Positions 51,010-60,008 of a DNA stretch of 64,000 nt are shown here, in pieces. Every line of letters begins with the position of its first letter. The first letter of the stretch is position 1. Source of the DNA: Rhodobacterales bacterium (GTDB lineage: Bacteria > Pseudomonadota > Alphaproteobacteria > Rhodobacterales > Rhodobacteraceae); NCBI GenBank assembly GCA_002748265.1, contig PDRY01000018.1:96887-160886 (forward strand), read 5' to 3'. Under the pieces are notes generated by a model. The model was not told the DNA's origin and searched no databases. It worked only from the letters and a program-made list of their open reading frames with translations. The position numbers and the translations under genes were made by a program.

Positions 51010-52335
51010 ATGCTTGACATCAACGACCTGCGCCGCGCCCGCGAGGCCGCGGCCAATGACATGACCACGGCGGCGACGGCGCTGACCGCGGCGGAGGACG
51101 CGCTGTCCGCGCTTGAATCCCCGACCGATGAGGCGACGGCTGCCGTCACCGATGCGCAGTCGGCGTTCGAGGCGGCGGAGGCGGCGTTCGAGACCGCCAA
51201 TGATCGCGTGCAGCGGCAGGAGCGGGTGGACGCGGCCACCGCTGTGGCGGCGATTTCCGAGGCTGATACTCCGGCGCCGCCGGTCGAGCCCGCCGCCGCG
51301 CGCAACCCGGAGGATCGCGGGGTTGAGGCGGGGCTGATCGTTGGCGCGCTCGCCGTGTCCGGTTGCAATCGGGAGCAGGCGATCGGCCTGTTGGAAAGCG
51401 CCGGCCATTCCGGTGTGTCGGCGGCCCTGGCGACCTCGCCCGCCTCCGCCGGGGGTGTGCTGATCCCCGAGGCCTATTCCACTGCGCTGATCGAACTGCT
51501 GAAGCCGCGCGTGGTGGTGCGACAAGCGGGTGCCCGGACGGTGCCGATGCCCGCCGGGAAGCTTACGCAGGCGAGACAGTTGACCCGACCGACCGCCAGC
51601 TACGGCGGGGAGAACGCGCCGATCATGCCGAGCCAGCCGAGCTATGGCGATCGGGATATGGGATTCAAGAAGCTGCGCTGCCTCGTGCCCGTCAGCAACG
51701 ATCTGCTGTCGTTCTCCGCGATCGACATGGCGCGGCACACGCGCGACACGATGCTGACCGAAATGGCGCTGAAAGAGGATCTGGCGTTCCTGCGGTTCGA
51801 TGGCACGGCGCTCGATCCGGTCGGGATTCGGCACTGGGTGCCCGGTGCCCAGTGGGTCGCGAATGTCGGCAATTCCGCCGCCGCCGCGGAAACCGCGCTG
51901 CGCCGCTGCAAATCGCTGGTTGAGGACAGCGATGTGAAGATGGTTGCGCCCGGATGGGTGATGCGCGCCAGCACCAAGAACTTCCTGGCGAGCCTGCGCG
52001 ACGCGAACGGCAACAAGGTGTTCCCGTCGATCGATGCCAGCAACACGATCCATGGCTATCCGATCTACACCACCTCGCAGATTCCCGACAACCTGGGCGC
52101 CGGGACCAATGAGACCGAGGTCTATTTCGCTGACTTCAACGAAGTGGTGATCGGCGACAGCAAGAAGCTGATGATCGCGACCAGCACGGAAGCCGCGTTC
52201 GTGGATGCGGGCGGGACCACGCACAGCGCGTTCCAAGAGGATATGACCCTGTTGCGCGCGATCTCCGAGCACGATCTGGCGGTCGATCATGCGGTCGGTC
52301 TGGCCGGGTTCAACGGCGTGGGCTGGACGCTGTAA
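51010..52335 (+). CDS. major capsid protein (HK97 fold)
   Basis: A 441-aa protein. Residues about 1-85 are an Ala/Glu-rich helical delta (scaffold) region. The mature capsid part from about residue 135 has ATSPASAGGVLIPEAYSTALIELLKPRVVVRQAGART, GFKKLRCLVPVSNDLL, and a C-terminal TEAAFVDAGG. The start ATG 51010 has CAGGAGCAAGACAG in front, identical to the tail-tube gene. The spacer holds a GGCACC/GGTGCC hairpin (50914-50929). Confidence 0.93.
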   Translation: MLDINDLRRAREAAANDMTTAATALTAAEDALSALESPTDEATAAVTDAQSAFEAAEAAFETANDRVQRQERVDAATAVAAISEADTPAPPVEPAAARNPEDRGVEAGLIVGALAVSGCNREQAIGLLESAGHSGVSAALATSPASAGGVLIPEAYSTALIELLKPRVVVRQAGARTVPMPAGKLTQARQLTRPTASYGGENAPIMPSQPSYGDRDMGFKKLRCLVPVSNDLLSFSAIDMARHTRDTMLTEMALKEDLAFLRFDGTALDPVGIRHWVPGAQWVANVGNSAAAAETALRRCKSLVEDSDVKMVAPGWVMRASTKNFLASLRDANGNKVFPSIDASNTIHGYPIYTTSQIPDNLGAGTNETEVYFADFNEVVIGDSKKLMIATSTEAAFVDAGGTTHSAFQEDMTLLRAISEHDLAVDHAVGLAGFNGVGWTL

Positions 52336-52401
52336 GCGCTCGCCCCTGTGGCCCGCAGGTCCGCGGGCCGCTCTCCCTTTCTGAAAATCGAGGATGAGAC
52401 G

Positions 52402-52731
52402 ATGAAAACCAACAAGTTGGGCAAGGTCGCCCTGTTCATGCTGCGTCGCTATGATCGCTACATGGCTGGCGAGATCGCAGGGTTTGAGCCCGAAATCGCC
52501 AAGCGTCTGTGTGCGGGCGATGCCCCCTTTGCCGAGGTGTATGACGCGAAGAAGCATGACGAAGCCGCCCGCCGCAAGCAGCAGGCCGCCGCGGCCTCGC
52601 AAGTGGTGGACCTGGACGAGCGCGAAGCCGATCTGGCCGCACGCGAGGCCGCCTTGGCCGCGCGCGAGGCCGAGCTTGAGGCGCAGGGCGATGGTGCGCC
52701 CCCGGCCCAAGGCCCCGCGGCGAAATCCTGA
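52402..52731 (+). CDS. phage structural-region protein with coiled coil
   Basis: A 109-aa protein; MKTNKLGKVALFMLRRYDRYMAGEIAGFEPEIAKRL is followed by a heptad EREADLAAREAALAAREAELEAQ and an Ala/Pro tail. Its position between capsid and connector genes is common for small accessory head proteins. GAGGATGAGACG precedes the ATG. Confidence 0.7.
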   Translation: MKTNKLGKVALFMLRRYDRYMAGEIAGFEPEIAKRLCAGDAPFAEVYDAKKHDEAARRKQQAAAASQVVDLDEREADLAAREAALAAREAELEAQGDGAPPAQGPAAKS

Positions 52732-52751
52732 TCTGACGGGGCGGCGGAACC

Positions 52752-53309
52752 ATGCAGGCACTCGACCCGATCACTCAGGCGGTCACGACCGCCCGGTTTT
52801 TGCGCGCGACCAATGCGTTGGAGACCGACCCCGACCACGAGTCGGAGGTTTCCGATCTTTTGATCGCCGCTCAAGAACTGGTCGAGACCGCCTGCCGTCG
52901 CCCCATGCTGCCCCGCCGCTTCGCGTTTGAGGTCAATCTGACCGGATGGTCGGAGTGGTATTTTCCGATCATGCCGGTTGTTCAGGTCGATCAGATGCAG
53001 GTCATCGGAGATGACGGGACTGTTTCAGATCTTGACCTGTCAAGTGCGATCCTGCGCGGGGCTGGTGATGCTCCGCGCCTGGTTGCGGCCAGTGGATTTC
53101 CTGCGGCGGGGGCGCTGCGCGTTGTCGCGACCTGCGGCCACACAGCGGCGAGCGCCCCGCGCCAGATGGCGCAGGCCATTATTCTGATCGCCAAGGAATG
53201 GCGCACCGCCGGGATCACGGTGGAACCGATGGAATTCCTGAACGTGTCGATGGGGTGTCGGACGCTAATCCGGCAGGTGCGCTATGTGCGCCCGGCTGTG
53301 GTGCTCTGA
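52752..53309 (+). CDS. head-tail connector protein (gp6-like)
   Basis: A 185-aa protein of the phage gp6/gp15-like connector family: an N-terminal helical ring part (SDLLIAAQELVETACRRPMLPRRFAFEV) and a beta segment (PIMPVVQVDQMQVIGDDGT) ahead of a C-terminal helix ILIAKEWRTAG. It docks on the portal. Stop and next start share TGATG. Confidence 0.85.
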   Translation: MQALDPITQAVTTARFLRATNALETDPDHESEVSDLLIAAQELVETACRRPMLPRRFAFEVNLTGWSEWYFPIMPVVQVDQMQVIGDDGTVSDLDLSSAILRGAGDAPRLVAASGFPAAGALRVVATCGHTAASAPRQMAQAIILIAKEWRTAGITVEPMEFLNVSMGCRTLIRQVRYVRPAVVL

Positions 53310-53641
53310 TGGGCGCGCCACGGCAGCGCAACCGGCGTGTGACGTTTCAGTCGCCCGCCCAGGGCCGCACGCCCACCGGAAAGCCAGTCGGCGGCTGGGT
53401 TGATGAATTTGTGGTTTACGGCGCGCTGTCTTGGGGCGGCGGCGTTGAGACCGGGGACCAGGGCAGGGATCGCGCCGGGGTTGCGCCGCTCCTGACCATT
53501 TTGAGGCTGGGCCGATGGGTTGAGATCCGCGCGAGCTGGCGTGTCGTGCTGGCCGATGGTGCGGAGTTCCAGATCACCGCGCCCCCGCGCCCTGCTGGTG
53601 ACGGGCGCCATATCGAAATCAGCATGAGGGCGGCGGAATGA
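53309..53641 (+). CDS. head closure protein (gp16/HK97 gp7-like)
   Basis: A 110-aa beta-rich protein with the head-closure pattern RVTFQSPAQGRTPTGKPVGGWVDEFVVYGAL...W and EIRASWRVVLADGAEFQITAPPRPAGDGRHIEISM. It seals the head after packaging. It starts one base inside the connector stop and ends overlapping the next gene. Confidence 0.82.
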   Translation: MGAPRQRNRRVTFQSPAQGRTPTGKPVGGWVDEFVVYGALSWGGGVETGDQGRDRAGVAPLLTILRLGRWVEIRASWRVVLADGAEFQITAPPRPAGDGRHIEISMRAAE

Positions 53642-54069
53642 CCATGAAGCTGACGGGGCTGGACGGGGTACTGTCCGGTATGGATGAGCTGACCGTGGCG
53701 ACGCGAAAGAACGTTGCCCGTCGCGTGCTCAAGAAGGGGGGGCAGGTGTTCGCCGATCGGGCGAATGACCTAGCGCCGGAGGGTCCGACCGGACAGTTGA
53801 AGGGCAGTTACACGGTTGGGACCAAGCTCAACCGCAGTCAACGGCGCAGTTCGCACAAGCCCTCGCCGGACGTGGTGCGGGTCTATGCTGGCACCAATGA
53901 TCCGGCTGGCCAGCAGCAGGAGTTCGGCAACATCAACCACGACGCCCAGCCCCATGCCAGACCGGCCTGGGATCAGACCAAGGGCGAAGTGCTGGACACG
54001 ATACTGGACGGCTTGCGCCTTGAAGTGGGCAAGGCGGCTGCACGCGCGCGGCGCAAGGCCGCGAGATGA
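53638..54069 (+). CDS. HK97-gp10-like tail/neck protein
   Basis: A 143-aa protein matching the HK97 gp10 pattern: LTGLDGVLSGMDEL, VARRVLKKGGQVFADRANDLAPEGPTGQLKGSY, then VYAGTNDPAGQQQEFG and HARPAWDQTKGEVLD. It acts at the head-tail junction. The second Met at 53644 is an alternative start. Confidence 0.86.
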   Translation: MTMKLTGLDGVLSGMDELTVATRKNVARRVLKKGGQVFADRANDLAPEGPTGQLKGSYTVGTKLNRSQRRSSHKPSPDVVRVYAGTNDPAGQQQEFGNINHDAQPHARPAWDQTKGEVLDTILDGLRLEVGKAAARARRKAAR

Positions 54070-54461
54070 TGCAGGCGGAGGTCCGGGCGCTCCTGGTGAC
54101 CGATCCTGCGATCGGAAACCTGGTGGCTGATCGCGTCGAATGGGGCTCATCGAGCGACGGCGCAACCATGCCGCAGATCATCCTGACTGTTGTGTCAGAG
54201 GTGACGGGATACACCCTGGACGGGGAGGGCGGTCTGACCGTTTGGCGGGTTCAGATCGACGCTTTGTCAGACGACTACGATCAATCTGTGATGCTGGGGC
54301 GGGCGGTGAAGTCGCGCCTGTCCGGCCATCGCGGGGGGAACTGCCGCGGCGCTTTCGCAGTGCTGGGGCGTGAGGATTCCGCCCGCGACAAAGTGAGCGG
54401 TCAGCGTGTCTACCGCTCGCAACGCGATTTCAAAATCATCATGCAGGAGCAAGACAGATGA
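54066..54461 (+). CDS. tail completion protein (DUF3168-like)
   Basis: A 131-aa protein: EVRALLVTDPAIGNLVADRVEWGSSSDGATMPQIILTVVSEVTGYTLDGEGGLTVWRVQIDALSDDYDQSVMLG, the DUF3168 pattern. It caps the tail tube end nearest the head. It overlaps both neighbours by 4 bp. Confidence 0.86.
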   Translation: MMQAEVRALLVTDPAIGNLVADRVEWGSSSDGATMPQIILTVVSEVTGYTLDGEGGLTVWRVQIDALSDDYDQSVMLGRAVKSRLSGHRGGNCRGAFAVLGREDSARDKVSGQRVYRSQRDFKIIMQEQDR

Positions 54462-54874
54462 CGGACGCAATTATTGGGTGGGGCGGCACGGTTCGCAGAT
54501 CGGTGGACGCCGGTCAGAATTGGGTTGAACTGATCGAGGTCAAAACCCCGATCGTGCCCGAAGTGGAATTCGAATTCAAAGAGGCGACGCATATCAAGTC
54601 GCCTGGCCGCGCGCGTGAGTATGTGCGCGGGTTGTCGGATGTGTCGGAGATTGAGATCCCGCAGAACTACACAAAGGCCGGTTTCCAGCAGCAGTATAAC
54701 GACCAGGAATCCGGCGATCTTATTATGTATGAGATCGAACTGTCGGATGGCGTGAAGTTTGCTTTCAGCGGCTATCCGACTGTGCGCGTCTCGGATGTGC
54801 CGGTTGATGACGTGGTGCAGATGGTCACGAAAATCCGCATCAGCGGACCTGTGACCCCGACCATCCCGGCCTGA
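54458..54874 (+). CDS. major tail tube protein
   Basis: A 138-aa beta-rich protein with the siphovirus tail-tube pattern (IIGWGGTVRRSVDAGQNWVELIEVKTPIVPEVEFEF, SGDLIMYEIELSDGVKFAFSGYPTVRVSDVP). It forms the tube polymer. The start has exactly CAGGAGCAAGACAGATG, as at the capsid gene, consistent with high expression. A 44-bp gap follows. Confidence 0.88.
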   Translation: MTDAIIGWGGTVRRSVDAGQNWVELIEVKTPIVPEVEFEFKEATHIKSPGRAREYVRGLSDVSEIEIPQNYTKAGFQQQYNDQESGDLIMYEIELSDGVKFAFSGYPTVRVSDVPVDDVVQMVTKIRISGPVTPTIPA

Positions 54875-54918
54875 TCGCGCGGCGATCCCCCCTTTTTTTG
54901 AGCTAAGAGGAGCGCGAT

Positions 54919-55305
54919 ATGAAGGCGCCTGTGTATGTGTCGGATGGCAAGGGCAATGACTATCCGATGAAATTCGGTGCCGCCGCAATGGCGGAATACG
55001 AAGCGAAGTTCGATTGCCCTGTGACCGACATTGAGAACCAGTTTGCCGAACTGGAAGACGGCAAACTGAAAATGACGGACATGATCGAGCTGATGCGGAT
55101 CTTGCTTCGTCAGCCCGAAACCGAAGCCGGGCACGAGGTCACGTGCGACGTGATTGACCATCTGGGCCTCTTGGAGATGGGGCGCAAGATCGGTGATGTC
55201 ATCACGGCGGCCTTCCCCAAAGCCAGTTCCGATGATGGCTCGGCTGGGCCGGTGGGAAACGGGGGGCGGACGAAGAAGACCAAACCGCCCGCTCCGAAAA
55301 AGTAG
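54919..55305 (+). CDS. tail assembly chaperone G
   Basis: A 128-aa acidic protein: MKAPVYVSDGKGNDYPMKFGAAAMAEYEAKFDCPVTDIENQFAELEDG, the gpG-like pattern, with a low-complexity basic tail TKKTKPPAPKK. AAGAGGAGCGCG precedes the ATG. Its last codons CCG AAA AAG TAG carry the slippage site used to make the longer G-T product. Confidence 0.85.
   Translation: MKAPVYVSDGKGNDYPMKFGAAAMAEYEAKFDCPVTDIENQFAELEDGKLKMTDMIELMRILLRQPETEAGHEVTCDVIDHLGLLEMGRKIGDVITAAFPKASSDDGSAGPVGNGGRTKKTKPPAPKK
55296..55302 (+). promoter_or_regulatory. -1 ribosomal frameshift site GAAAAAG
   Basis: G-AAA-AAG immediately before TAG (55303). After a one-base backward shift the reading continues GTA GAC TGG GAT with no stop until 55614-55616. 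Two Lys codons allow slippage on AAA. This sits exactly where tailed phages place their G/GT frameshift. Confidence 0.75.
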
Positions 55306-55616
55306 ACTGGGATGGTCTGCTGTCCGAGTGGGTCGCGCTCGGACAGCCCCATGCGGATTTTTGGGATCTGACTCTGCGCGAGATTTTCCTGATCATGCGT
55401 GCGGCGGCTCGGGCGCGCGAAGACGCCCTAAGCCTCACGCGAATGCAGCACTACAATCTCGCCTCCCTGATCGGTCTGGCCGTCAACGCGCCTGAAAAAT
55501 TCCCGAAATCAAAAGAGTATCTGGGGATCCCAGAACCGCGGAACGACGCGGTTGCTGAGGCCAAGCTGGAATCTGCGCTCATGGCGATGGCTATGCGCAG
55601 TGCGGAGAAATCATGA
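55302..55616 (+). CDS. tail chaperone T domain, made as a G-T frameshift fusion
   Basis: A 104-residue extension (VDWDGLLSEWVALGQPHADFWDLTLREIFLIMRAAARAR...) with no plausible start of its own; the first Met is near residue 32. Joined to G by -1 shift, the fusion is about 232 aa. LREIFLIMRAA resembles the T segment of GT proteins that recruit tape measure. Its stop overlaps the tape measure start. Confidence 0.78.
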   Translation, partial: VDWDGLLSEWVALGQPHADFWDLTLREIFLIMRAAARAREDALSLTRMQHYNLASLIGLAVNAPEKFPKSKEYLGIPEPRNDAVAEAKLESALMAMAMRSAEKS

Positions 55617-58600
55617 GCAATCTTATCGGCGCGCTGCGTGTGGACCTGGACCTGCGCAGCGCCAAGTTCAAGCGCGGCATGTCCGATGCGCAGCGTCGAC
55701 TGAAAACGCTGGGACGTCAGTTCAAACTGGCGGCCGCGGGCGTGGTTGTCCTGGGCTCTGCATTGTCTGGCGTCGCGCTCAAGGCGGGCAGCGCCATTGA
55801 CGCATTCGCAAAATCAGCGCGCGTTATGGGCACCACCACCGCCAGTATGCAGGTTCTCAGCCGAGCTGGCGAGTTGGCGGGCGTCAGCATGGGCGAGATC
55901 GAGGCGGGCGCTCTGCGACTGACCCGGCGTCTGGCACTGGCGGCACAGGGTGCGGGGCCTGCTGCGGGTGCGTTCGATCGGCTTGGCCTTTCGATCACCG
56001 ACTTGCAGGCCATGCCACTGGATCAGCGGATTGCGACGATCACCACGGCAATCAAGGACATGATCCCGGCGTCTGAGCAGGCCGCAGAGATGTCCAAGAT
56101 CTTTGGTGATCGCGGCTTCGCGGCCTTTCAGAAACTCCAACCTGAGATCATTCGACAGGCGGCCGAAGAGGTTAATCGCTTTGGCGTCGCTGTATCGGAC
56201 GTGGACGCCGGACGGATCGAGGTGGCGAACGATCAGATTAGCCAGTTGGGCCTCCTGGCGCGCGGAATTGGCAATGACCTGGCGGTTTCGTTGGTGCCCC
56301 GGATCGGCGCAACGGCGGCGGCCTTTGCGTCTGCTTTCGAGGTCGGAAAGCCGCTGCGCGAGTTGTTCTCTGGACTCATTGCGCAGATCCCGCGACTTGC
56401 GACCTACGCTCTTACGTTCACAGCGGTGATGGGCGTTCGCTATGTGGCCGCTCTGGTCGCGGCCAAGGTGGCCACCTTCTCAATGGCGGGCGCCTTGCGG
56501 GTGTTGCGCGGGGCTTTGATTAGCACAGGAATTGGCGCGCTTGTCGTGGTCGCGGGTGAGTTGGTGTATCGCTTTTCGGAGCTGGTGCGGGCAACTGGCG
56601 GGGTTGGCAACGCTCTGCGTCTGCTGCGCGATCTGGCTGGCGAGGTCTGGGGGCGGATCGGCTGGCATGTGGACGCCGCCGGAATGCGCGCGGCTGCGTT
56701 TGGATACACGGTCAAGGCAGAGATCACCTCTGCCATGGCCGAGGGGCTGGAGCGTGTTGGCGAGTGGGCCAATAAAACTGTCGGCGCATTCGTCGGCGCC
56801 GGTGACGCGATCGCCGCGATCTTCAAGGCGATTCCGGGGGTGGTTGGTGAGGGCGCGGTGAACGCCGCGAATGCAGTTATCGACGCTATTCAGCAGATGC
56901 TGAGCAAAGCTGCGACCGCCTTCGACAGTCTGACAGCCAGCATGGCGGCGTCCTGGGTCGGTGAGAAGCTGGGTATCACCGGGACCAACCTGGCCGCGTC
57001 CATTGATCTGGCGCCGCTTCGGAACGAATGGTCCGGCAGTCTGGCGTCGATGCGCGAAAGCGCAGTAGCCGCGTTCACTACAGCGTTCAACGCTGACTAC
57101 ACCGGCCCGTTGGCCGAGGGGATGCGCGAGATCGCGGACACATCGCGCGCGATGGCGGATGCGGCTTCCGATATTGGGCGTCATTACGCGGGTCTTGGGC
57201 GAGCGCCGCTCAAGTCCGTTGAGGCTCTTCGCGATGCTGTCAGTGGTGTCGGAGAGAGTGCAGGTGAAGCGGCGCCAGCCACCGATGCGCTGGGGGAATC
57301 GTTGGGCGGTTCGTCTGGCGGTGGTCGCAGCGGGTCCGGCGGCGGTGTGGGCGGCGCAGCGAAAGCCGCTGCGGAAAAGCTATCTGAGGCGCAGAAGGCC
57401 GCGAAGGATCTGGCCGATGCCTTCAAGGGCAAGGTGGTCAGCGCGATTGACGGGGTGTCGAGCGCATTCGGCGACTTCGTTGTCGGCGGTTTCCGGGACT
57501 TCAAAGGCTTCGTGTCTAACGTCCTGAACAGCTTCAAGCGGATGCTGTCAGAGATGATCGCGATGGCCGCGAAGAACCGGATCATGATCGGTTTGGGTCT
57601 GGCTGCCCCCGCCGCTGGCGGCATCGCTGGCGCGGCACAACAGGCCCTCGGCGGCGGTGGCGGTGGGATGCTGTCCGGTTTCCTCGGCAAGGCTCTGGGC
57701 TCTTGGGGCGGGGGCACGGGCATCCTAGGTGGCATGGGCAGCGTGATTTCGCCTCTGTTCAACGGCGGCGGGCTGTCGGGGGCTATCTCCGGGCTCGGCT
57801 CCGCGCTTGGTGGCGGCCTGACCTCAGCTATTGGTGGGTTGATCCCGGTCGTGGGGGTGGCGGCTGCTGCGTTCAGCTTCTTCAAGACGAAAACGAAGGA
57901 GCTGAACCGCGGCATTGAGGTTTCGATTAAGGGCACCGACGCTTGGACCTGGCAGTTCAAGAAGATGCAAAAGACGCGCTTCTGGGGGCTGTCGAAGAAG
58001 ACCTCGACCGAATGGGAGCGTGCGAGCGCGCAGATCGCGGAACCGATCAAGAAGGCTTACTTGGACATCCGCCGGTCCACGGAGAGCATGGCCAAGAGCA
58101 TCGGAGCCAGCACAAGGGCGCTCAATAGCTACCAAAAGGTTATCTCGCTGGACACTAAGGGCATGAGCCCAGAGGAGGCGCAGCGGGCGCTTCTGGAAAA
58201 GATGCAAGGCGTGTCCGACGATCTGGCGTCGCGGGTCATTGGTCGCCGTTTTGCGCGGGACGGTGAAACCGCGACAGAGACGTTGCAGGCCATGGCGGTT
58301 TCGCTGGGGGCGATCAACGATGCCTTCCGGGGATTGGGCCTTCGTGCCATGCGCGGCGGCGTGGTTTCGGCCAATGCGGCGCGCCAGATCATAGAGCAGG
58401 TCGGCGGCGTGCAGGCGTTCCAGCAGGCGGCGGATCACTACTTCGGCGCTTTCTACAGCCTGCCGGAGCAAGCCAAGATGATCGGCCAGAAACTGCGCGC
58501 GGAGATGCGCGCCGTGGGTGTCGCAGGTTCGATCAGCACCACGGCGCAGTTCCGCGCAATGGTGGACCGGCTGAACGCGCAAGGCCGCAACGCGGCGGCT

Positions 58601-59113
58601 GCCAGCCTGATTGCTCTGTCGCCGATGTTCAGCCAGTGGAAGCAACTCACGGAGCAGGTGGCCGCGAACAGTGGCGCGGAGCTGAAAGCCGCCCAGGAGG
58701 CCCAGAAACAGCGGGCCGATCTGATCGCGCAGCAGCGCGAGGGCCTGATGCGGCGGCTCTATGAACTGTTGGGCAACACGGTTGCGCTGCGGCGGATGGA
58801 CCTCAAGGCGCTCGATCCGGCGAACCACGCTTATCAACGGCGGATCTGGCAGCTCGAAGACGAAAAGAAATGGCTGGACAAGGTGAACACCGCGCGCGGG
58901 GAGTGGTCTCTCGATGCCAGCAAATACGCGACGGCAGCAGAGGCCAAAATGGCCGCTGAACTTCGCGAGGCCAAAGAGCGCGACCAGAAAGTGATCGACG
59001 CGCAGAACGTCGAGCTGCGCCGCCACAGCGATCTTCTGGCGCAGGTGCGCGATCTGCTAACGCGACAGACCAAAAACAGCGACGCGAGCCTGACGCTCGC
59101 TCAGATGGGGTGA
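55613..59113 (+). CDS. tape measure protein
   Basis: A 1166-aa protein, by far the largest phage gene. Early part: LRVDLDLRSAKFKRGMSDAQRRLKTLGRQFKLAAAGV; hydrophobic and Gly-rich helices follow (for example about residues 266-290, 300-320 and 655-690); a C-terminal long helix has multiple charged repeats. It sets tail length; with the usual 1.5 angstrom per residue this predicts about 170-180 nm. It begins 4 bp inside the T-frame stop. Confidence 0.9.
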   Translation: MSNLIGALRVDLDLRSAKFKRGMSDAQRRLKTLGRQFKLAAAGVVVLGSALSGVALKAGSAIDAFAKSARVMGTTTASMQVLSRAGELAGVSMGEIEAGALRLTRRLALAAQGAGPAAGAFDRLGLSITDLQAMPLDQRIATITTAIKDMIPASEQAAEMSKIFGDRGFAAFQKLQPEIIRQAAEEVNRFGVAVSDVDAGRIEVANDQISQLGLLARGIGNDLAVSLVPRIGATAAAFASAFEVGKPLRELFSGLIAQIPRLATYALTFTAVMGVRYVAALVAAKVATFSMAGALRVLRGALISTGIGALVVVAGELVYRFSELVRATGGVGNALRLLRDLAGEVWGRIGWHVDAAGMRAAAFGYTVKAEITSAMAEGLERVGEWANKTVGAFVGAGDAIAAIFKAIPGVVGEGAVNAANAVIDAIQQMLSKAATAFDSLTASMAASWVGEKLGITGTNLAASIDLAPLRNEWSGSLASMRESAVAAFTTAFNADYTGPLAEGMREIADTSRAMADAASDIGRHYAGLGRAPLKSVEALRDAVSGVGESAGEAAPATDALGESLGGSSGGGRSGSGGGVGGAAKAAAEKLSEAQKAAKDLADAFKGKVVSAIDGVSSAFGDFVVGGFRDFKGFVSNVLNSFKRMLSEMIAMAAKNRIMIGLGLAAPAAGGIAGAAQQALGGGGGGMLSGFLGKALGSWGGGTGILGGMGSVISPLFNGGGLSGAISGLGSALGGGLTSAIGGLIPVVGVAAAAFSFFKTKTKELNRGIEVSIKGTDAWTWQFKKMQKTRFWGLSKKTSTEWERASAQIAEPIKKAYLDIRRSTESMAKSIGASTRALNSYQKVISLDTKGMSPEEAQRALLEKMQGVSDDLASRVIGRRFARDGETATETLQAMAVSLGAINDAFRGLGLRAMRGGVVSANAARQIIEQVGGVQAFQQAADHYFGAFYSLPEQAKMIGQKLRAEMRAVGVAGSISTTAQFRAMVDRLNAQGRNAAAASLIALSPMFSQWKQLTEQVAANSGAELKAAQEAQKQRADLIAQQREGLMRRLYELLGNTVALRRMDLKALDPANHAYQRRIWQLEDEKKWLDKVNTARGEWSLDASKYATAAEAKMAAELREAKERDQKVIDAQNVELRRHSDLLAQVRDLLTRQTKNSDASLTLAQMG

Positions 59114-59117
59114 GCGC

Positions 59118-60008
59118 ATGCATGTAATTCGGCCTGTCGGACTGTCCATCGCCAGCACGACGGCGGTTGACGCGCATGCGCAATGGGCGCCCGGCGCGAC
59201 CTATCCGCTAGGCGCCAAGGTGTCGCGGTTGGGCAGTGTGTATATCAGCAGCATCAACGGCAACGCCGGGTTGCCGCCGGAGAACGAGGTTCAGGAGTTG
59301 GAGGGCGCGCGCTGGATCTACGTCAGCGCGACCAACACGCAAGCTCTGATCGACGGTTCACCAAGCGTTCATACCTCTGGCGCGTCTCCGCTGGTGGTGG
59401 AGATCGACGTGGATGGGCCGTTCGACTCGGTGGCGCTGTTCCAATTGGATTGCGCAAGCTGTCTCATCGAGTCGGTGGACGGTTCGGGGGTCGTCACCTC
59501 CTCTGAGACGATCACCAATGGCGCGGAGCCTGTGGCGGATTGGCTGGCCTGGCTGAACACGATTTTTTATCGGAATACTCGGCGCCACATCGTCCACGTC
59601 AGCGGGTTCGCAACTCACAAAGTGCGCCTGACGATTGAGGGTCCGGCGCCGTCGATTGGCGAGGTCGTGATTGGTCGCGCAAAACGGATCGGCACCACGC
59701 TCATGGAGCGGTCCACGCGCGTCGATCGCCGGACGTTCACGAAAATCGCGACCAACGATTTCGGGGTAACGACTGTCCAGAAGCGCGCGATTGCGAGAGA
59801 CGCAACCTACCAGGTCCACGCGAAGCGCGAGGGGTTCGAGCATATTGAGCGGCTGCTGGACGATCTGGACGGCATTCGTGTCGTGACCTTCGCCGTAGAG
59901 GACGACTGGCCGCAGTTGGTCAATATCGGGTTCATCACCGACTATTCGCTACCGGCTGAGCTTCCCGACGATTTCTTCTTTTCAGTAACAACACAGGGGG
60001 TTAGCTGA
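59118..60008 (+). CDS. tail tip/fibre protein with carbohydrate-binding-like N-terminus
   Basis: A 296-aa protein. Residues about 18-70 (AQWAPGATYPLGAKVSRLGSVYISSINGNAGLPPENE...WIYV) resemble a small carbohydrate-binding module (CBM5/12-like). The remainder is a beta-rich domain with RAKRIGTTLMERSTRVDRRTFTKIATNDFG and a C-terminal distal-tail-like strand set. It directly follows the tape measure, so it may be the distal tail or first receptor-interacting protein. Confidence 0.7.
   Translation: MHVIRPVGLSIASTTAVDAHAQWAPGATYPLGAKVSRLGSVYISSINGNAGLPPENEVQELEGARWIYVSATNTQALIDGSPSVHTSGASPLVVEIDVDGPFDSVALFQLDCASCLIESVDGSGVVTSSETITNGAEPVADWLAWLNTIFYRNTRRHIVHVSGFATHKVRLTIEGPAPSIGEVVIGRAKRIGTTLMERSTRVDRRTFTKIATNDFGVTTVQKRAIARDATYQVHAKREGFEHIERLLDDLDGIRVVTFAVEDDWPQLVNIGFITDYSLPAELPDDFFFSVTTQGVS

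Noticed and set aside
50992-52761. 589-aa minus-strand open frame opposite the capsid gene
   Set aside because: The plus strand holds the HK97 capsid and an accessory protein with proper ribosome sites; the antisense product is compositionally biased.
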